NCBI GenBank assembly: GCA_024036415.1
Contig: JAMWET010006760.1
Span: 1 to 64,000, forward strand
Length of the DNA: 64,000 bases
Direction of reading: 5' to 3'
DNA from: Prochilodus magdalenae
Lineage: Eukaryota; Chordata; Actinopteri; Characiformes; Prochilodontidae
Positions 26,661 through 52,874 of the stretch are shown here, piece by piece (position 1 is the stretch's first letter; each line of letters begins with the position of its first letter). Below the pieces are notes generated by a model, which searched no databases, was not told the origin of the DNA, and saw only the letters and a program-made list of their open reading frames with translations. A program made the position numbers and the translations under genes.

Positions 26661-26892
26661 AGTCAAACCACCAGCCCGCACATCTGCATAGATTTGACAA
26701 GAAGAGAGGGCAAAGGCCTGGGCTCATCTTCACACCGGGTCCTCCTAATTAAGATAGAAACTGTGTGTGCACAGGTTAGACCGGGTGAGCTCAGGAGCTG
26801 TTTCACGGCGGGTTAGCTATAAGTGGAATAGTGTGTATAAGGTCAGTATAGGCAGATATAGGGTAAAAGGTACAGTCAAAGACCACCCTTCG

Positions 26893-26898
26893 TTTATT
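26893..26898 (-). terminator. Candidate polyadenylation signal for the unassigned exon
   Basis: AATAAA on the minus strand, about 105 bases past the stop of the frame at 27004-27173. Confidence 0.4.
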
Positions 26899-27003
26899 TC
26901 AGTTCCAGTTAAAATTATTTTGGCATCATTTAACTTGGTTAACAATTAAATAATAATAAGCAAGAATACACTTATTGTGCTGCTATGCAATAGATGCTCA
27001 AAT

Positions 27004-27173
27004 TCAGGGAAAGGTCATTGTTTCGCTTGCTCCACCCATTATTGGCAAACATCTTTGGTATTCGTAACGAACTAGAGATGCGACACTGGTTTGCCTCAGG
27101 GTGGAGCTGTAGGAATCTGCATCATCCAAGTCCATGTCCGAGACACCTCTGATAAACCTCTCAGCATCCTCCT
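27004..27173 (-). CDS. Candidate terminal exon of an unidentified gene
   Basis: The minus strand has a good acceptor (pyrimidine-rich tract ending 'ctaccaatctcttcag'), then an open frame of 56 codons to a stop. It starts in phase 1 and encodes EEDAERFIRGVSDMDLDDADS, then YSSTLRQTSVASLVRYEYQR, ending in SETMTFP. Composition is protein-like: an acidic start, a Ser/Thr-rich middle and no low complexity. An AATAAA follows at 26893-26898. I do not recognise the protein and saw no convincing upstream exons in 27200-31700. Human HDDC3 lies between UNC45A and MAN2A2, but this tail does not resemble my recollection of HDDC3. It could be a real last exon, a relic of a lost gene, or chance. Confidence 0.35.
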
Positions 27174-27386
27174 CTGAAGAGATTGGTAGAAAGAGACACT
27201 TGTTATTATTTCCCAAACCATAGACACAGGAGAACAGACCTCAGTGAGCTCATTACTAAACTAGTAGCCACTATGGAAAGTGAGTGAGTAGCCAACTGGA
27301 GTAGCTAGCCAACATGGGACCTTCGAATACCAAGGAATACCTTTCACACTGATTATATTTCACTACTAGTGGGTGCAGGTTGTGTC

Positions 27387-27573
27387 AGTGTTTCTCAACC
27401 CTGTTCCAAAAGGCCCACTTTACTGCACATGGACTTTTCCTGCTTGACAAGGCCAGCGTTTACTCAATATTGGGCTGTTCATGATGCTGATTAGTTGATA
27501 AGGTGTGCTGGGAGCGGGAAAACAGTACAGCATGCAGGACGGTGGGCCTCCAGGTAGAGGGATGAGAAACACT
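27387..27573. mobile_element. Small MITE-like element with 15-bp terminal inverted repeats
   Basis: The left end 'agtgtttctcaaccc' (27387-27401) matches the reverse complement of the right end (27559-27573) at 14 of 15 bases. It is 187 bp long and non-coding, with a 'gattagttgataaggtgtgc' core. No clear target duplication was seen. Confidence 0.6.
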
Positions 27574-27599
27574 AGATTAAGTTTTAAATAGTTTCATTT

Positions 27600-28700
27600 T
27601 AAAGGGCTTCTTGACAGCTACACATCCTGTCAGACTCGTGTGCCGCTGTCTTCTCACAGTGGAAGTTTAAAGTACTGTTTATCTGATAGTGGCTGCTTCT
27701 TCAACTTTGATATATTCTAATTAAATCCAATATCCTCAGAAATATTACCTGAAAATGTACCTGTACCTAACGCCCATTTTTTTTTTACTGGAAGGTAATT
27801 AAAAGACGGGTTGGTCTCTGACATTTACACAGGAGTGTAAAGTGTAATTCGGCTACAAAATCAGACATACAGAATATAGATACAGAATATATACATGTCT
27901 ACCCAGACCACATGTTCCTTTAGCTTCAGCTTCTCTAAATTAAGTTATATGTCCCTCATTAAAGTAAGCTTTTAACCAATGACATAAATCCAGTGAGAAA
28001 AATGACTTTCTGTTACTTGAATATGAAAACTCTGTGAAGGCGTACGCACCTAAGAAACTGAGACTGACTTTCTCATATGCATGAACATGTCTTCGTCTAT
28101 ATTTGACTTGAATGGGTTTCAGAAGCCTAATTCTGGAACTGTTTCTATATGTAGCATGTCGCCTTGGAAAGAGACAAAGGCTTAAAAGATATGGAGACCA
28201 GCTTCCCACCTGGCTACGCTAGCACCTTTGTTGCCCCAGGGTGGGAGTTTAGGGGCATGTGTGCACAGGCTGTTGCTTTGAGACCCCCACGGCTGAAACT
28301 TGACCTGTGGAAGGGAGGTGCTGAACTGAAAGGAACAATATAGGTCTTCTCTGGGTCACTCTGTCCCAGTTAGCAGCAGAGAACTGGGACTCTAAGACAG
28401 GTGGTATTATTAGGTCCTGCTCAGATACAAAAGCCAGGTGTGTCCTGAAAACAGTCAAATGGTAGGATGAACGCTTCGGTACAGCTCCAGAACATTCCTT
28501 GGTATACACATGTCTGGAAGGAATTTCCTATGGACTGTCTGCTTGAGAGCCTGTAGCCTATATAAAAATAATTGAGTCCTAGCCCAGCTCTTCCAAACTG
28601 TCTTCCTAACATACAGTGAATGCTGTATGGTAAATGTGGGCCTCATTCAGCCTGACATGTTTCAGAGCATGTTTGGTGTGTCATGTACAAAGCTGGCATG
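27600..28700. other. Intergenic, nothing firmly recognised
   Basis: Minus-strand frames at 27940-28209 and 28249-28509 have no known motif. A donor-like site near 28048 ends one of them, but there is no reading-frame continuity to the candidate exon at 27004-27173 that I can defend. Confidence 0.4.
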
Positions 28701-28717
28701 CTTTTTATTTTAGCCTT

Positions 28718-29124
28718 AGTGTGTGTGTGTTTGTGTGTGCGTGTCTGTGTATGTGTCTGTGTATGTGTGTGTGTGTGCGTGAGTGTGTGTGTGCGTGTGT
28801 TTGTGTGTGTGTGTTTGTGCGTGTGTTTTTGTGTGTGTGTGTGCGTGTGTATGTGTGTGTGTGTATGTGTGTGTATGTGTGTTTGTGTGTGTGTGCGTGT
28901 GTGTGTGTATGTGTGTTTGTGTGTGTGTGTGTGTGTGTGTATGTGTGTGTGTGTATGTCTGTGTGTTTGTGTGTGTGTGTGTGTATGTGTGTGTCTGTGT
29001 GTTTGTGTGTGTGTGTTTGTGTGTTTGTGCGTGTGTTTTTGTGTGTGTGTGCGTGTGTTTGTGTGTGTGTGTGTGTATGTGTATGTGTGTGTCTGTGTGT
29101 TTGTGTGTGTGTGTTTGTGTGTGT

Positions 29125-29161
<37 letters not shown>

Positions 29162-29167
29162 TGTATA

Positions 29168-29200
<33 letters not shown>

Positions 29201-29232
29201 GTGTGTGTGTGTGCGTGTGTGTGTGTGTGTTC
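28718..29232. repeat. Long imperfect (TG)n tract
   Basis: About 510 bp of TG dinucleotides interrupted by TTTG, TATG, TGCG and TCTG. Alternating purine-pyrimidine sequence of this length favours Z-DNA. The Cys/Val-rich open frames in all three plus-strand frames are repeat artefacts. Confidence 0.95.
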
Positions 29233-29984
29233 AGCTGCCTTTTGTAAATTAAAACTGAAGTTGTCTAAAGGTCAACATAAGGAACTTGGATATCGCAACT
29301 CTGTACATCTTATATGTATCTTTGCCACAGCCATGCCCAGTTCTTATTTATAGTGACGGGCCACTTTCTTAGACCCAGAAGTCTGATCAAACTTTCAAAC
29401 TGTGATTTCACTGTTTCCACTGCAGTTTAGTTTAAGACCAGCGTTAGTCCATATATGGGGAAGCAGCATTTTTGTGTTTATTCTGACAGTTCCTTCCAAG
29501 TAAGCCACTGGATGATCTGCCCTCTCAGTGTTCCAGTTATACTACCAGGCCAAAAACACACAGTTTGGATTTAAACAAGTAAATACTTAAAAATCTTTTA
29601 TTGGATAATAAAGTGATTAATATGTACTAGCTGTCAGCAATTAAAGTGAGTAGCTTCTCATTTCTTAAACAGTCATGTGGGAAGACGTATCCGATGGTTG
29701 TTTAAAAAAAGTAGTTACTGTGTTTCAGAAAAGTCAAATTATTGGCCTGCATAACAGCTATGGGAAAATCCCTTAAGCGTACATTGGAAAAATCCACGGG
29801 TTGTTGATAGCAAACTAGGTGCGCAATGCACTTAGTTGGAGGATAGGGACCGGTGTAGGGTGTATATCGTCTAGGCGCGGTCGCACAGAATTGTGGTCGC
29901 AGAATAACATCATCTCCAATTTTATGAGATGTGGGGGTACAAAATCTTAAATGAGGTTATTAGACATTAGAAAGCTTTTATGAA

Positions 29985-30830
29985 TGGCAAAAAATCGACA
30001 GCACAACTCGGTTGAAAAGGGAATTGATTTGCTAGTGAGCATAAAGATTGAACTCTAGAGCAATGCAAGCAGGTTATGTGGTCTGATTGGTTCAGGTTTA
30101 CCCTATTCCACAGTGATGGGCACATCAGGGTAAAAGGGAAAGCACATGAAGGGATGCATCCTTCAGGCATAGTTCCCACTGTACAGGCCTCTGGAGGCAG
30201 TGTTATGATCTGAGATGCTTCAGTTGGTCAGGTCGAGGCTCAGCAACATTATAAGGCAATAAAATGTAGTCCAACTAGCTGGATGCACTGAATGATCAGA
30301 CATTTCTTGATGACACAGGCACATTCCAGGATGACAATGGCACTCATCATGCTCTAATTGTGAAAGAGTAAATCATTAAGCAAGAGGATTCCTTTTTTAT
30401 ACATCTGAAATTAAAAGTCTTTGGACTTTGAATGGAAAAGGTTGAGGGAAAACCTAATGTGTGGTGTTCATGCAAGAAAGCGCAATGACATAACAGAGCT
30501 GAAGCAGTTCTGTAAAGAGAGACGGGCCAAGATTTCTTCCAAGTCAATAAGCAAGGCTGAGCAATAGTTACAGGAACCATTTGGTTGAAGTTATTGCAGC
30601 TCAAGGGGATCAAACCACTTTCTGAAAGCAATGTTCACATACTCTTATTGTTGGATCACTTTGTATAATAAATGGATTACAGTTGTATATAAGATTGTGT
30701 TATTTGTTTAATTTGGTTCTCTGGGTCTATTGTTACTAATTCAATGAATATCTAATCATATGTTATGTCACCTACATGTAGAAATTCACAAAATGATAAA
30801 GGGTTCACAAACTTTCAAGCAGCACTGCAT
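29985..30830 (+). mobile_element. Tc1/mariner-like element remnant
   Basis: Plus-strand fragments match the catalytic half of fish Tc1 transposase genes at DNA level: 'gtggtctgattggttcaggt', 'ctctggaggcagtgttatga', 'ttccaggatgacaatggcac' and 'tcatgctctaattgtgaaag'. The frame is destroyed by stops and shifts. The right end, 'gggttcacaaactttcaagc' followed by 'agcactgca', is a typical Tc1-type terminus. The left end is not clear. Confidence 0.7.
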
Positions 30831-31017
30831 GTAATCTGTGTATTCAAGGATTACAAAAGTAAACAGACACAGAAAAATATCTTCTCTTATACAGAGTGTG
30901 CAAAATGCTACTACAGATCTGGCTAAATTCCTTCTGGCTTTCTAAAATTTCATGAGCACTTCTATTAAAAAATGATTAAATTAACCTAAAACTTGAAATG
31001 TAGTCGACTGACCAAGA

Positions 31018-31043
31018 TAAGCGGTGTGGAGTTACACCGCTTA
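31018..31043. repeat. 10-bp perfect hairpin
   Basis: TAAGCGGTGT and ACACCGCTTA around a 6-base loop. It is not associated with a gene. Confidence 0.6.
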
Positions 31044-31212
31044 CATAATAGAAGACGTTTTTAGTGTCACAGACTATAACTACTTGTTAGCTACATGAGC
31101 ACTGTAGCTGCAGTCCAAAACCAAAAAACTTCAGACAACACATGTGTCTTGGTTAGTTGACTATACTTAGGGTAAAGAAACTGCATCAAATTTGATTTGC
31201 CAGTAACCCATT

Positions 31213-31539
31213 CCTTTAAAGGAGCAATATGTAGAATGACCCAGTTCATTTCTAGTATAATCCATTACAAAAGTAACTAAAAAAAGTATCAATAGAATGT
31301 CCTGTCTCGTAATACCACTTTGTACCTTAAGATGTGATTGCGAAGTCACGGTAGCTTCGAGTAAAATCAGTCCAGTACGAGCAGATGAAATTTTGGTTGG
31401 TGTTGTTGTAAAATGATGTGGAACTTGCAACAATACTTCAGACTGTTAGCTACATAAACAGAGGGGGGTGGAGAGACGGTGTGGAGGATGAATTTGGTAA
31501 ATTACGAACTTGTCAACTTGCATATTGCTCCTTTAAAGG
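31213..31539. mobile_element. MITE with 19-bp perfect terminal inverted repeats
   Basis: CCTTTAAAGGAGCAATATG at 31213-31231 is exactly reverse-complemented at 31521-31539. The 327-bp element is non-coding. Its terminal CCTTTAAAGG is itself palindromic. No matching flanking duplication was seen. Confidence 0.8.
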
Positions 31540-31739
31540 CTGTGCGGAGAGAGAAAAGCCACCAGCTCATTCACTTAGTGAGGAAGGAGAAAACCACTTG
31601 GTGGAATTAATAGGAAAACCTAACAGTTTCTCAGGATAACACAGCGCTACTTCTGCCCTCACAGATCAAGGCCCACACTGAGAGGGATCTAGTGTAGATT
31701 TGATCTGTTTGCTCATCTATCCCTCAGTTTATCCAGTCA

Positions 31740-31907
31740 CATGGTACCTCTTCTTCCCATCATGCCTCTCCGTGTCCCGATCATTCCGACCGCAGCGCTG
31801 GTGGAGCAGGCGGCTCTGGAGGAGGAATTACGGGTGGACGTTGTGTTGGATTACACACACACACACACACACCGCCGTCAGTGCAGTGGATTTTCATTGT
31901 CGCGCTG
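31740..31907 (+). promoter_or_regulatory. man2a2: man2a2 promoter / first untranslated exon region
   Basis: GC-rich sequence with several CpGs precedes a short (CA)n run (31853-31872). A consensus donor, GCGCTG|GTGAGT, lies at 31907/31908. Another good donor (GGTAG|GTAAGT) is at about 32218. Later untranslated exons could start at 32624 (acceptor ttttccacag) and at about 33045 (acceptor cttttgcag, donor ATTCAGG|GTAAGCC near 33147). The exact 5' UTR structure is an inference. Confidence 0.4.
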
Positions 31908-33737
31908 GTGAGTTTTCCAGTGAGCCGAAATGCACGACGAGAAAGGCTCTGCATAGCTAACGATGGGCACCAAAAAGAGAGCGGTCGAGCTGGGTCCTAA
32001 AAATGGACCAGAACTGTCTATGCTAGCCTGAGCTGGGTGATTTAGCCTGTCAGCTAGCGGGCGAAGAGGGGTCTGGATTATCTAACGCTAGCTGGCTAAC
32101 GGGCTAACAAGCTACGGCATCAGTGTTTGTGATAAAGTAACGGTAACTAGCAGGGAGCGGCTCTTGGCATTAAATGCGTTGAATTATGGCTGGCTGTGTT
32201 TTGAGTCGGAGGGTAGGTAAGTCTAGCACACATGTAGCCTGGTAGGTAACTAACGTGAGCTAGCGTGCTAATAAAGATTAGCTCAGTTTGCTAGTAAACA
32301 GCCAGAATGAAAAGCTACGGTGCTTTTGCTACAACCTAATATTTTTTTAAATTCTAAGTTTTATATATCTCCATTAAGCAGTACAGCTTCTCTGTATGAT
32401 GGTTAACTCTGTAGCCCAGCTAGGTGTCACCAGCCTCTTTGATATCAGAGTTTTACATTACCCTGCTCAGAACAGGCCCGGTCTATACATCAATGTTGAG
32501 TCGTGTTTTAGGCTAACTGAGCGTCTAATCTTCATTAGATAGCAACACAGTGCTTTTATAATGCATTAGAAAGCCATGATAAGATGGCAGGTACAATAAA
32601 ACACTGTGTTTTCTTTTCCACAGATATGGTTGCCCTCTAAGGAGTTCTGGTGTTGGAGCCAGAGCTCGACTTCATGAGGACATCTACCCGAGGGCGCTGT
32701 TATAAACTGGATGACTTATCCTCAAACTTTTCTATATGTCTTTATGTGGCTGGTTAGGCTTTTTAGAAGACACCAAGAAGCTTGTTTCACTGATCACAAA
32801 TAGCCACGCCAATTTGCATGTTGGAATAGTAATCCCAAATCCCGCTTGGGGACAGCTGAGTTGGTGACAGGCAGTGAGCCGAGGAGATTAAGCTCCTATT
32901 AGATTGATGAGAGACGGGGAGGAGGAACACCTGTTTTACTAAACAGCCAAATCCCGGCCACTTTGCTCATATTGTCTTTCACTTTTCTTTTGTGTAAAGT
33001 CTCTTCTTTTTTTCTGTCTCTATTTCCTGTCGTTCTTTTGCAGAGTGAGAAAATCAGATTGCTGCTTGTGTTCAGTATCTTTGGTATAGGGGAGACTCTG
33101 TTCAGCTTGTTAGATTGTGGCCTTGAGAGCATAGTGACATTCAGGGTAAGCCAGCAGCCTCCTTCAGCCTGGCTTAAAAAACAGGAGGCTAAAGAAAGAG
33201 GGAATGTGATGAGCCAAGTCTTTCTCATTCAGAGAGACCTGCTCTGTGGAAACCTACGTTCACTGATGGCTTTGTCTCTTTGGCCAGCTGAGAGAGAGGC
33301 GAGCTCAGGCATATGAAGGACTAATCTTAGCTCTGTGAATCAAAAGCAGCACACACGCATGCACGCAGTATGCTGCAGGAACAGTAGGCTCCCTGTCTGG
33401 GCTTCCACTGTTTGGGACCTGTGTTGCTCTTTTTTTCTGTCCCTGTGGACTTGAATGTTTGAGGACAAGGGCCACTTTGAAGGAGTTGTGTTCAGTGGTG
33501 GCTTGGTGGCAGTCTATAGACTGCTGGCCTGTTCTTGTTGACCATTGCCTCGGTACTGCCCACCCTGCTCTGGAGACTGGAGCTCTATGGGAGTGCAGGG
33601 GAGGACATGAAAGCCTGCTGACAAAGCCTGGCCCCTGGACCTTCTGGGGCTTTTAAGGATTTCTGATTCACGCACGCATCATAATTTTTTTCCCTCGTTC
33701 AGCCCTTGCTGCAGTACTCTTCGGCTAAAAGGACAGA

Positions 33738-47465
<13,728 letters not shown>

Positions 47466-49845
47466 ACCTCGGCACACTGGGGCCCAGTCCCACCGGAACA
47501 GCCTACACACTGCTGTCACTGTAGAACAGCTAGACATTCGCAGTTCTCTGGCTGACTCAGACAATAAGCTTGAATATAGGAAACCAAGATAATGTATCAA
47601 CAAGGAAGTTGCTGGACCCTGGACTTCTTTTTTTTCTTATTTAAAGGAGATTTCAGCACCAGGTACAGTAGCTGTCCCAGGACTGAGGGACATGAAGATA
47701 TGAAGAATCTGTGATTTTTTTTTTTTTTTTTTCTTCCCTTTTTAATATGCTTGAGAATGATTAGTGGCTTTTTATTAGACCTGGGTGATTGATGACCATT
47801 TGAGACATTTTTATTTGTCGTCCTGGCTGGAACCACTGACATGTCTTTCCGTCTGCGTTTCTCTCTCCACCCCTGTATGCTTTTTTTCTGTAACCTGCTC
47901 TTGTTGAGATTCTGGGGACTCTGTGCTGTATGTAAATATGTCATTGGCTCTTCACAAACTAGTGGGACCGAGTGCAATATGTGAAGCTTATTTGGGGTTT
48001 TATTTTGACTCCATTCCACAGAAGCTGTGCTTGAAACTGTGTCGCTGTCCTCTGCGCTCCAACCTCTTTTTTCCCCCTTTCTGTCGTTTTTGTACTTCAG
48101 TGGACTGTGCTGCTTGCTATAGCTGCATGTTCCTGTGAATGTGTGCCCGCTCACTCGTTTTGGCAGCTGAGTGGAGACTGTTACTGTCGGCTACTGTCAG
48201 TTTAGGGATTTGCCCTACAGACTGCCTTGCTCCCACTCAACAATCAGTCAGTGGATAGGCGTGGTTGGGTTCTTATCCTGGGTTCTCTTTATCTTCTTGT
48301 CATTATGTGGGATGAGTGTAACTGTTGGCGTAAGTTTCCTGTTGGGTTTGTCTTTTACTGTTGGCCCCTTTTTGTTACTGAACACTGCTGCTCCCAAATT
48401 AGCTAGTGATGGATAACCTGCATTTTTAAAGTATGGTGTAGCATAAAGTATGCAGTAGCTCAGGGGTCTGAAACTCGAGTCCTGGTGGTCAGAGATTAGT
48501 GTTTCCCCTCTTCTAAAACTCTGAATTCAACTTATAAAGGCCGTTTGCTTTGCTGGCCTAGCTGATGAGGTGAAACAGATGTTTTAATGAGGCAGAAGAC
48601 TGAGCTCTATAGTGACGTGGCCCCTTTGTGACTGGGAGATTGATGGCCATGCAGTACATGACAATACCTCCTGTATTCTACATATGAATATTGAAATGTG
48701 CAATATGATAGTAAGGAAACCATGGAGACTGGTATGATTGTGTGTGGCACAGAGGAGAGATAGTGAGGGCAGAATGTAGGTCTAGTGCATTGGGGCCTGT
48801 ATCACAAAGTTCAGCTGAAAATAACCCTAACAAATAAAACTGCAGTTAAAGGGGGATGTTTCCGCTTTTCTGCACAAGTCAGTCGCTGAAATGAATTCAG
48901 TGTGGTTTGATGTGAAATTGTTCATTGCAGGCAAGCTTACTTACTGACTCTAATTTCTTTACTGTGGTGGTGATGATGGGAGCCAAGGACTCGTGTCTAC
49001 AATGCCACTGTTTCCATTTTACTGTCCACATTGATCAGTGAACCTACAAGCAATTCAAGTTTTTATATGAAATGTTGACATTAAAATGCTAAATATTTGT
49101 TTGGCTAATATTTTACCTTTGCCTTTCCCCTTGTTGTCATCGTGGGGGGAAAAACCCTTGGTATTCAGGTGCTCTCGTTTGTCTGGTTACTCCTCCGTTA
49201 GCCTCCACCTAACTCTCCCGTCATAGCATCGAGTGGAATGTTTGCTTTCACAGTTCTTCTGCTGGAGATGCTAGTTTGGTCATGCAGTCTGTTACACATT
49301 GAGAGCTAGCACATCTCCAGTTTGTGAAATGAGCAACAGTTCACTCATTCCACTCATCTCTTGAAGATGTCAGATTTGCATCTATACTGTGCTCTATTGG
49401 ACAGATTTTCCGACACATCCCAGACATGGTGACAGTTGCTTTGCTATGAAGGACCAATTAGGGGAGCTGTTTCCTACAGCACCACCCTGAGGCCAGCCAG
49501 TGCTGCATGTGCAGATGAACAGAACTAAACAATGGACAGCATAACAGCTGAATTACCGTCATCATTTCAATTGTAAGACATTTAGGGGGTCCAAAACTTC
49601 ACCTGTATTTCACACCTGGCTTCCTCGAAGTTTCTCTTGAAACTCTGAATGTTTTTACATCAAACCACCGTCAGCGACTTTGTTTATGTACTTAATTATG
49701 CAGGGAATTGTGGATGAATGACACATTTACAACGCTGTATTCATCCAGGTATAGATAGTTTTAGAAGGCACATGAAAGCAGGACATTTCAATCAGACAGC
49801 TAAACCTACGTAAACGTACGTACGTGTTTACAGTAATAAAGGAAC
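47466..49845 (+). other. man2a2: Probable man2a2 3' UTR and candidate poly(A) sites
   Basis: There is no open frame of note after the stop at 47463-47465. Poly(A) signals AATAAA lie at 48833-48838 and 49835-49840 on the plus strand. Either would give a 3' UTR of about 1.4 or 2.4 kb. The transcript end cannot be fixed from sequence. Confidence 0.45.
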
Positions 49846-51985
49846 ACTGCAGTCACTGGAGTGATGATTGCTTTATATTCATAATATCTGCAGTATAATC
49901 AGTTTTCTCAGCAATATTCCTCTTAGCCAGTGATCCCACAAAACCTCATGGGGGGGACTTCATCCGTCCCCGGGCTGTATGGTAACCCAGTATTGTGATC
50001 TTCCGTTGTGAGACACAGCATGCAGCGTTAGATCATCATAAGCTTCAAGTGAGAAATCCTGCTTTGTGAGACAGACCCCAGGTTCCTATTTTCTACCTAG
50101 AGAAAGAAAGGCTCCCCTCATACCCGTGTGTATGTATAGAGATCAGTGGTTGTTAAGACTAATTGCGGTGTGCTGAGGAGCCACAGCAGCTGCATTATAA
50201 AGTTCTATTTCTGTGGAGTCTATCATATTGCCTATTCATAGTGTCTGAATGCAGCCAGCCACTCTGCTCAGTACTTAGCATTGCCATTCAATGTGAATGC
50301 ATTCCATTATGCCAGGAGGAGGATGCATATTAAACCGTGAGGCTGTCTCCAGTTGTAGTCGCCAACTGTGCCGCTGACCTCTGTGGACTGCTCACCTTAT
50401 ACTACTCAGAACAGCTTACCTGTGTACCTAGCCTCAAACTTCTAAATGACTGTGAAAGCTGAATGCTCTTAACATTTCTCCAGACATGCTGTTGTTGGAG
50501 CAGGGGTCAAAAGCACTCATGAAACCTCTCGGAGTGACTTGTCACTGTCGCTTTCGTCTACGCTGTTGAAACTACTACTCGCCTGTTTCAAACGCTGCAC
50601 AACGTCACTGTTAACTGACCAGGCCAGCCAACCTACACAGGAAGCTGTGGAATGCTTTAGTCTTGTATCAGCACCCTGCAAATGAAGTTGATAAAATCCT
50701 TTAGGACCTGCAGTTCCTGTGCAATACCTGTGTCGTATACTTGGCAGTTGAGGGGGATAAGGGTTGGGATCGGAATGATCAGATTGTTTTAGCTGTTTAA
50801 ATGCTTGTTTTCTTTTTGTTTCCTGAACCAAAACTAAACTAGCCCCTGCCTTTAGCTGTTCTGACCCCCTTGCTTACACCATGTCTGTTTACCTCTTATA
50901 TCTCATGGTGCTGTGCTGCTCCTCCTAGCCTGCTTTGCCTTCTGACTATACATACTTGCCCTAGAGCTGTTTGGACAAGTCCCTCTCTTGCTGTTTCTCA
51001 TCCGTGTAGTATGATGTAAAGAAAGAGGTTTTCTGTTTTGTTCCAGAAGATATAATTTGTTCCCTTGCTGTGTTTATTCCCTTTCTGGATGGTGTGCTCA
51101 AAAAACAAAACAACAACAACAAACAAAAGACAATGCATAAAAAGTTGAAATGCCAAGCAGCCAACATTGACATTTAATAAACATCAGCCATGGACATCAG
51201 CTGGCATCATTTTACCTCTCTGCTGCATTGCACTATATGATACACATGTCCGAGCTGCATGCCAAGCACATCCTCCTTCTTCTCAGAGACAACAGAAGCA
51301 TCACCACCGGCGCCACTCCTGGTGCTTCTCCTTAATGCATAGGCAGGGGGCAGTAGGAGGTCGTCTTCTGTATAGCAATGTGATTTCAAACTGAGCAGAG
51401 GTCTTCTAGTGATACTTGCCTTTTTATCTACCACCCACATGCCAAGCACCAGCACAACAACTGCAGATCCTGTCTGATGTCTCAGCCTGTGCTCCCCCCC
51501 AGTAAGAGGCCCTCAGTCTTGGGGAAACAGCAAGTAAGCTCTGATCCCTGCTGAGCTGCCAGCTGTAGCCCTGGCCCACTCTCTTCCATCACTCATTCAC
51601 GGGAGTACAGCAGAAATTGCCTTTGTATGCTGAACGGACACCAATTTAAAAAGTTTTTCTTACGGTGGCTGAGGCTAGCATTTTAGGTGAGGTACAGCGA
51701 TTCTCAAGCTGGCCCGGAGGACAGAAGCCATCAGAGAGCGAGCTCACCGTTCTCAATCAATCTGCCTGCCGGAACAGGGGCGAAAAATGCAGAGGGTTTG
51801 ATTCAAAATGACTGTATGATGAAAGAAGACAAGCGTGTAGATCAGGTGCACTGTGGAGTCTTGGAGGAGTATGTCTTTTCTGGTGAACGGTTCAGTACAG
51901 AGGGAACGGTTCATCGTTCTGTGATTTCTTGATACATGTGACTATGATTAGATCTCAACTCAGTATATACAGTTACAGTACGTAC
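49846..51985. other. Intergenic, no gene recognised
   Basis: Frames such as 50517-50831 (minus) lack known motifs. An AATAAA at about 51176 (plus) could be a distal man2a2 poly(A) site. I saw no SH2, F-BAR or kinase motifs of fes, which lies between FURIN and MAN2A2 in human. Confidence 0.45.
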
Positions 51986-51989
51986 AGTT

Positions 51990-52788
51990 AAACCTCTTCA
52001 TTTATTTATTAAACGAAGCAATCTAATCTCAAATGTCTTTATTGGCAAAAAAACACGGAACCATCTGTTTTCAGTAACGAGTGTAACTCTGTTGAGCTGA
52101 AATGACTTTAAGCTAAATGGTGGCTGTGACTCCTGATCAGCCTTGAACACTGGCTTTCCTGTATGAACACCACAGCGTTTGTTTTGCCTAGGGTCTGGAA
52201 CTGGACTCGGACATTCCAACATTTCTACAGCGTCAATCATTCCATGTAGACTGACTGGTGTTTTAGGGTCATTATCTTTCCTGCAAGATCCATCCATTCC
52301 TGCGAGGTTTAGAGCACAGATGGATGATGCATAATATTCGTTTTGGGTGTTCTCATTAGCCACTGTATGAGGCCCTCAGAAATGACCCTAGCGCTCTTCC
52401 CCAATGTTATAAGTCTTCTTCTTGGAGTCATTTTCATTGGATGGCCGCTCCAGGGCAGGGTAACCGTGGCACAGAATTTCGTCCATTTGCGCAGAATCTG
52501 CTTGACAATGGATCAGTGAAGTCTGAACACATCAGAAGTAGTTCTGGAACCTCTTCCAGGCTAATGAGCTTTGGAAAATCATTTTCTGAGATCCTTAGAA
52601 ATCTCATTTGACTGAGACCAGGCCTGTGCTACTAATGTGAGTAGTTTTCAGGTTGAGATTCAGGTTGTTATTTTAAAATAAGGTAGAGTCTGGAACACCT
52701 GATTATCTCCTGACCCCAATTATCCCCTATACTAAACTGAACATTCACAAAATCAGCAAGGGTTCACAAACTTTCAAGCGCCACTGTA
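51990..52788. mobile_element. Tc1-like element remnant
   Basis: The right end, 'gggttcacaaactttcaagc' followed by 'gccactgta' (ending at 52788), is nearly the same as the terminus at 30802-30830. The body has no open transposase frame. The left end was not found, so the start is approximate. Confidence 0.45.
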
Positions 52789-52840
52789 TGTTTTAGGTCA
52801 CAGACACAAACTCCTCTTTGTTAGATGCAAGATCTGTTTG

Positions 52841-52871
52841 ATTATTATTATTATTATTATTATTACTATTA
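52841..52871. repeat. (ATT)n microsatellite
   Basis: About nine ATT units. Confidence 0.85.
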
Positions 52872-52874
52872 AAA

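Noticed and set aside
27940..28509. Two minus-strand frames tested as upstream exons for the candidate exon at 27004-27173
   Set aside because: One donor-like site exists, but phase and acceptor quality do not support a join, and the peptides lack recognisable features.
28634..29353. Cys/Val-rich frames of 154-239 codons
   Set aside because: These are products of the imperfect TG repeat; all three plus-strand frames are open at once.
50517..50831. A 104-codon minus-strand frame tested as a possible fes exon
   Set aside because: There are no F-BAR, SH2 or kinase motifs and no flanking splice sites that make sense.
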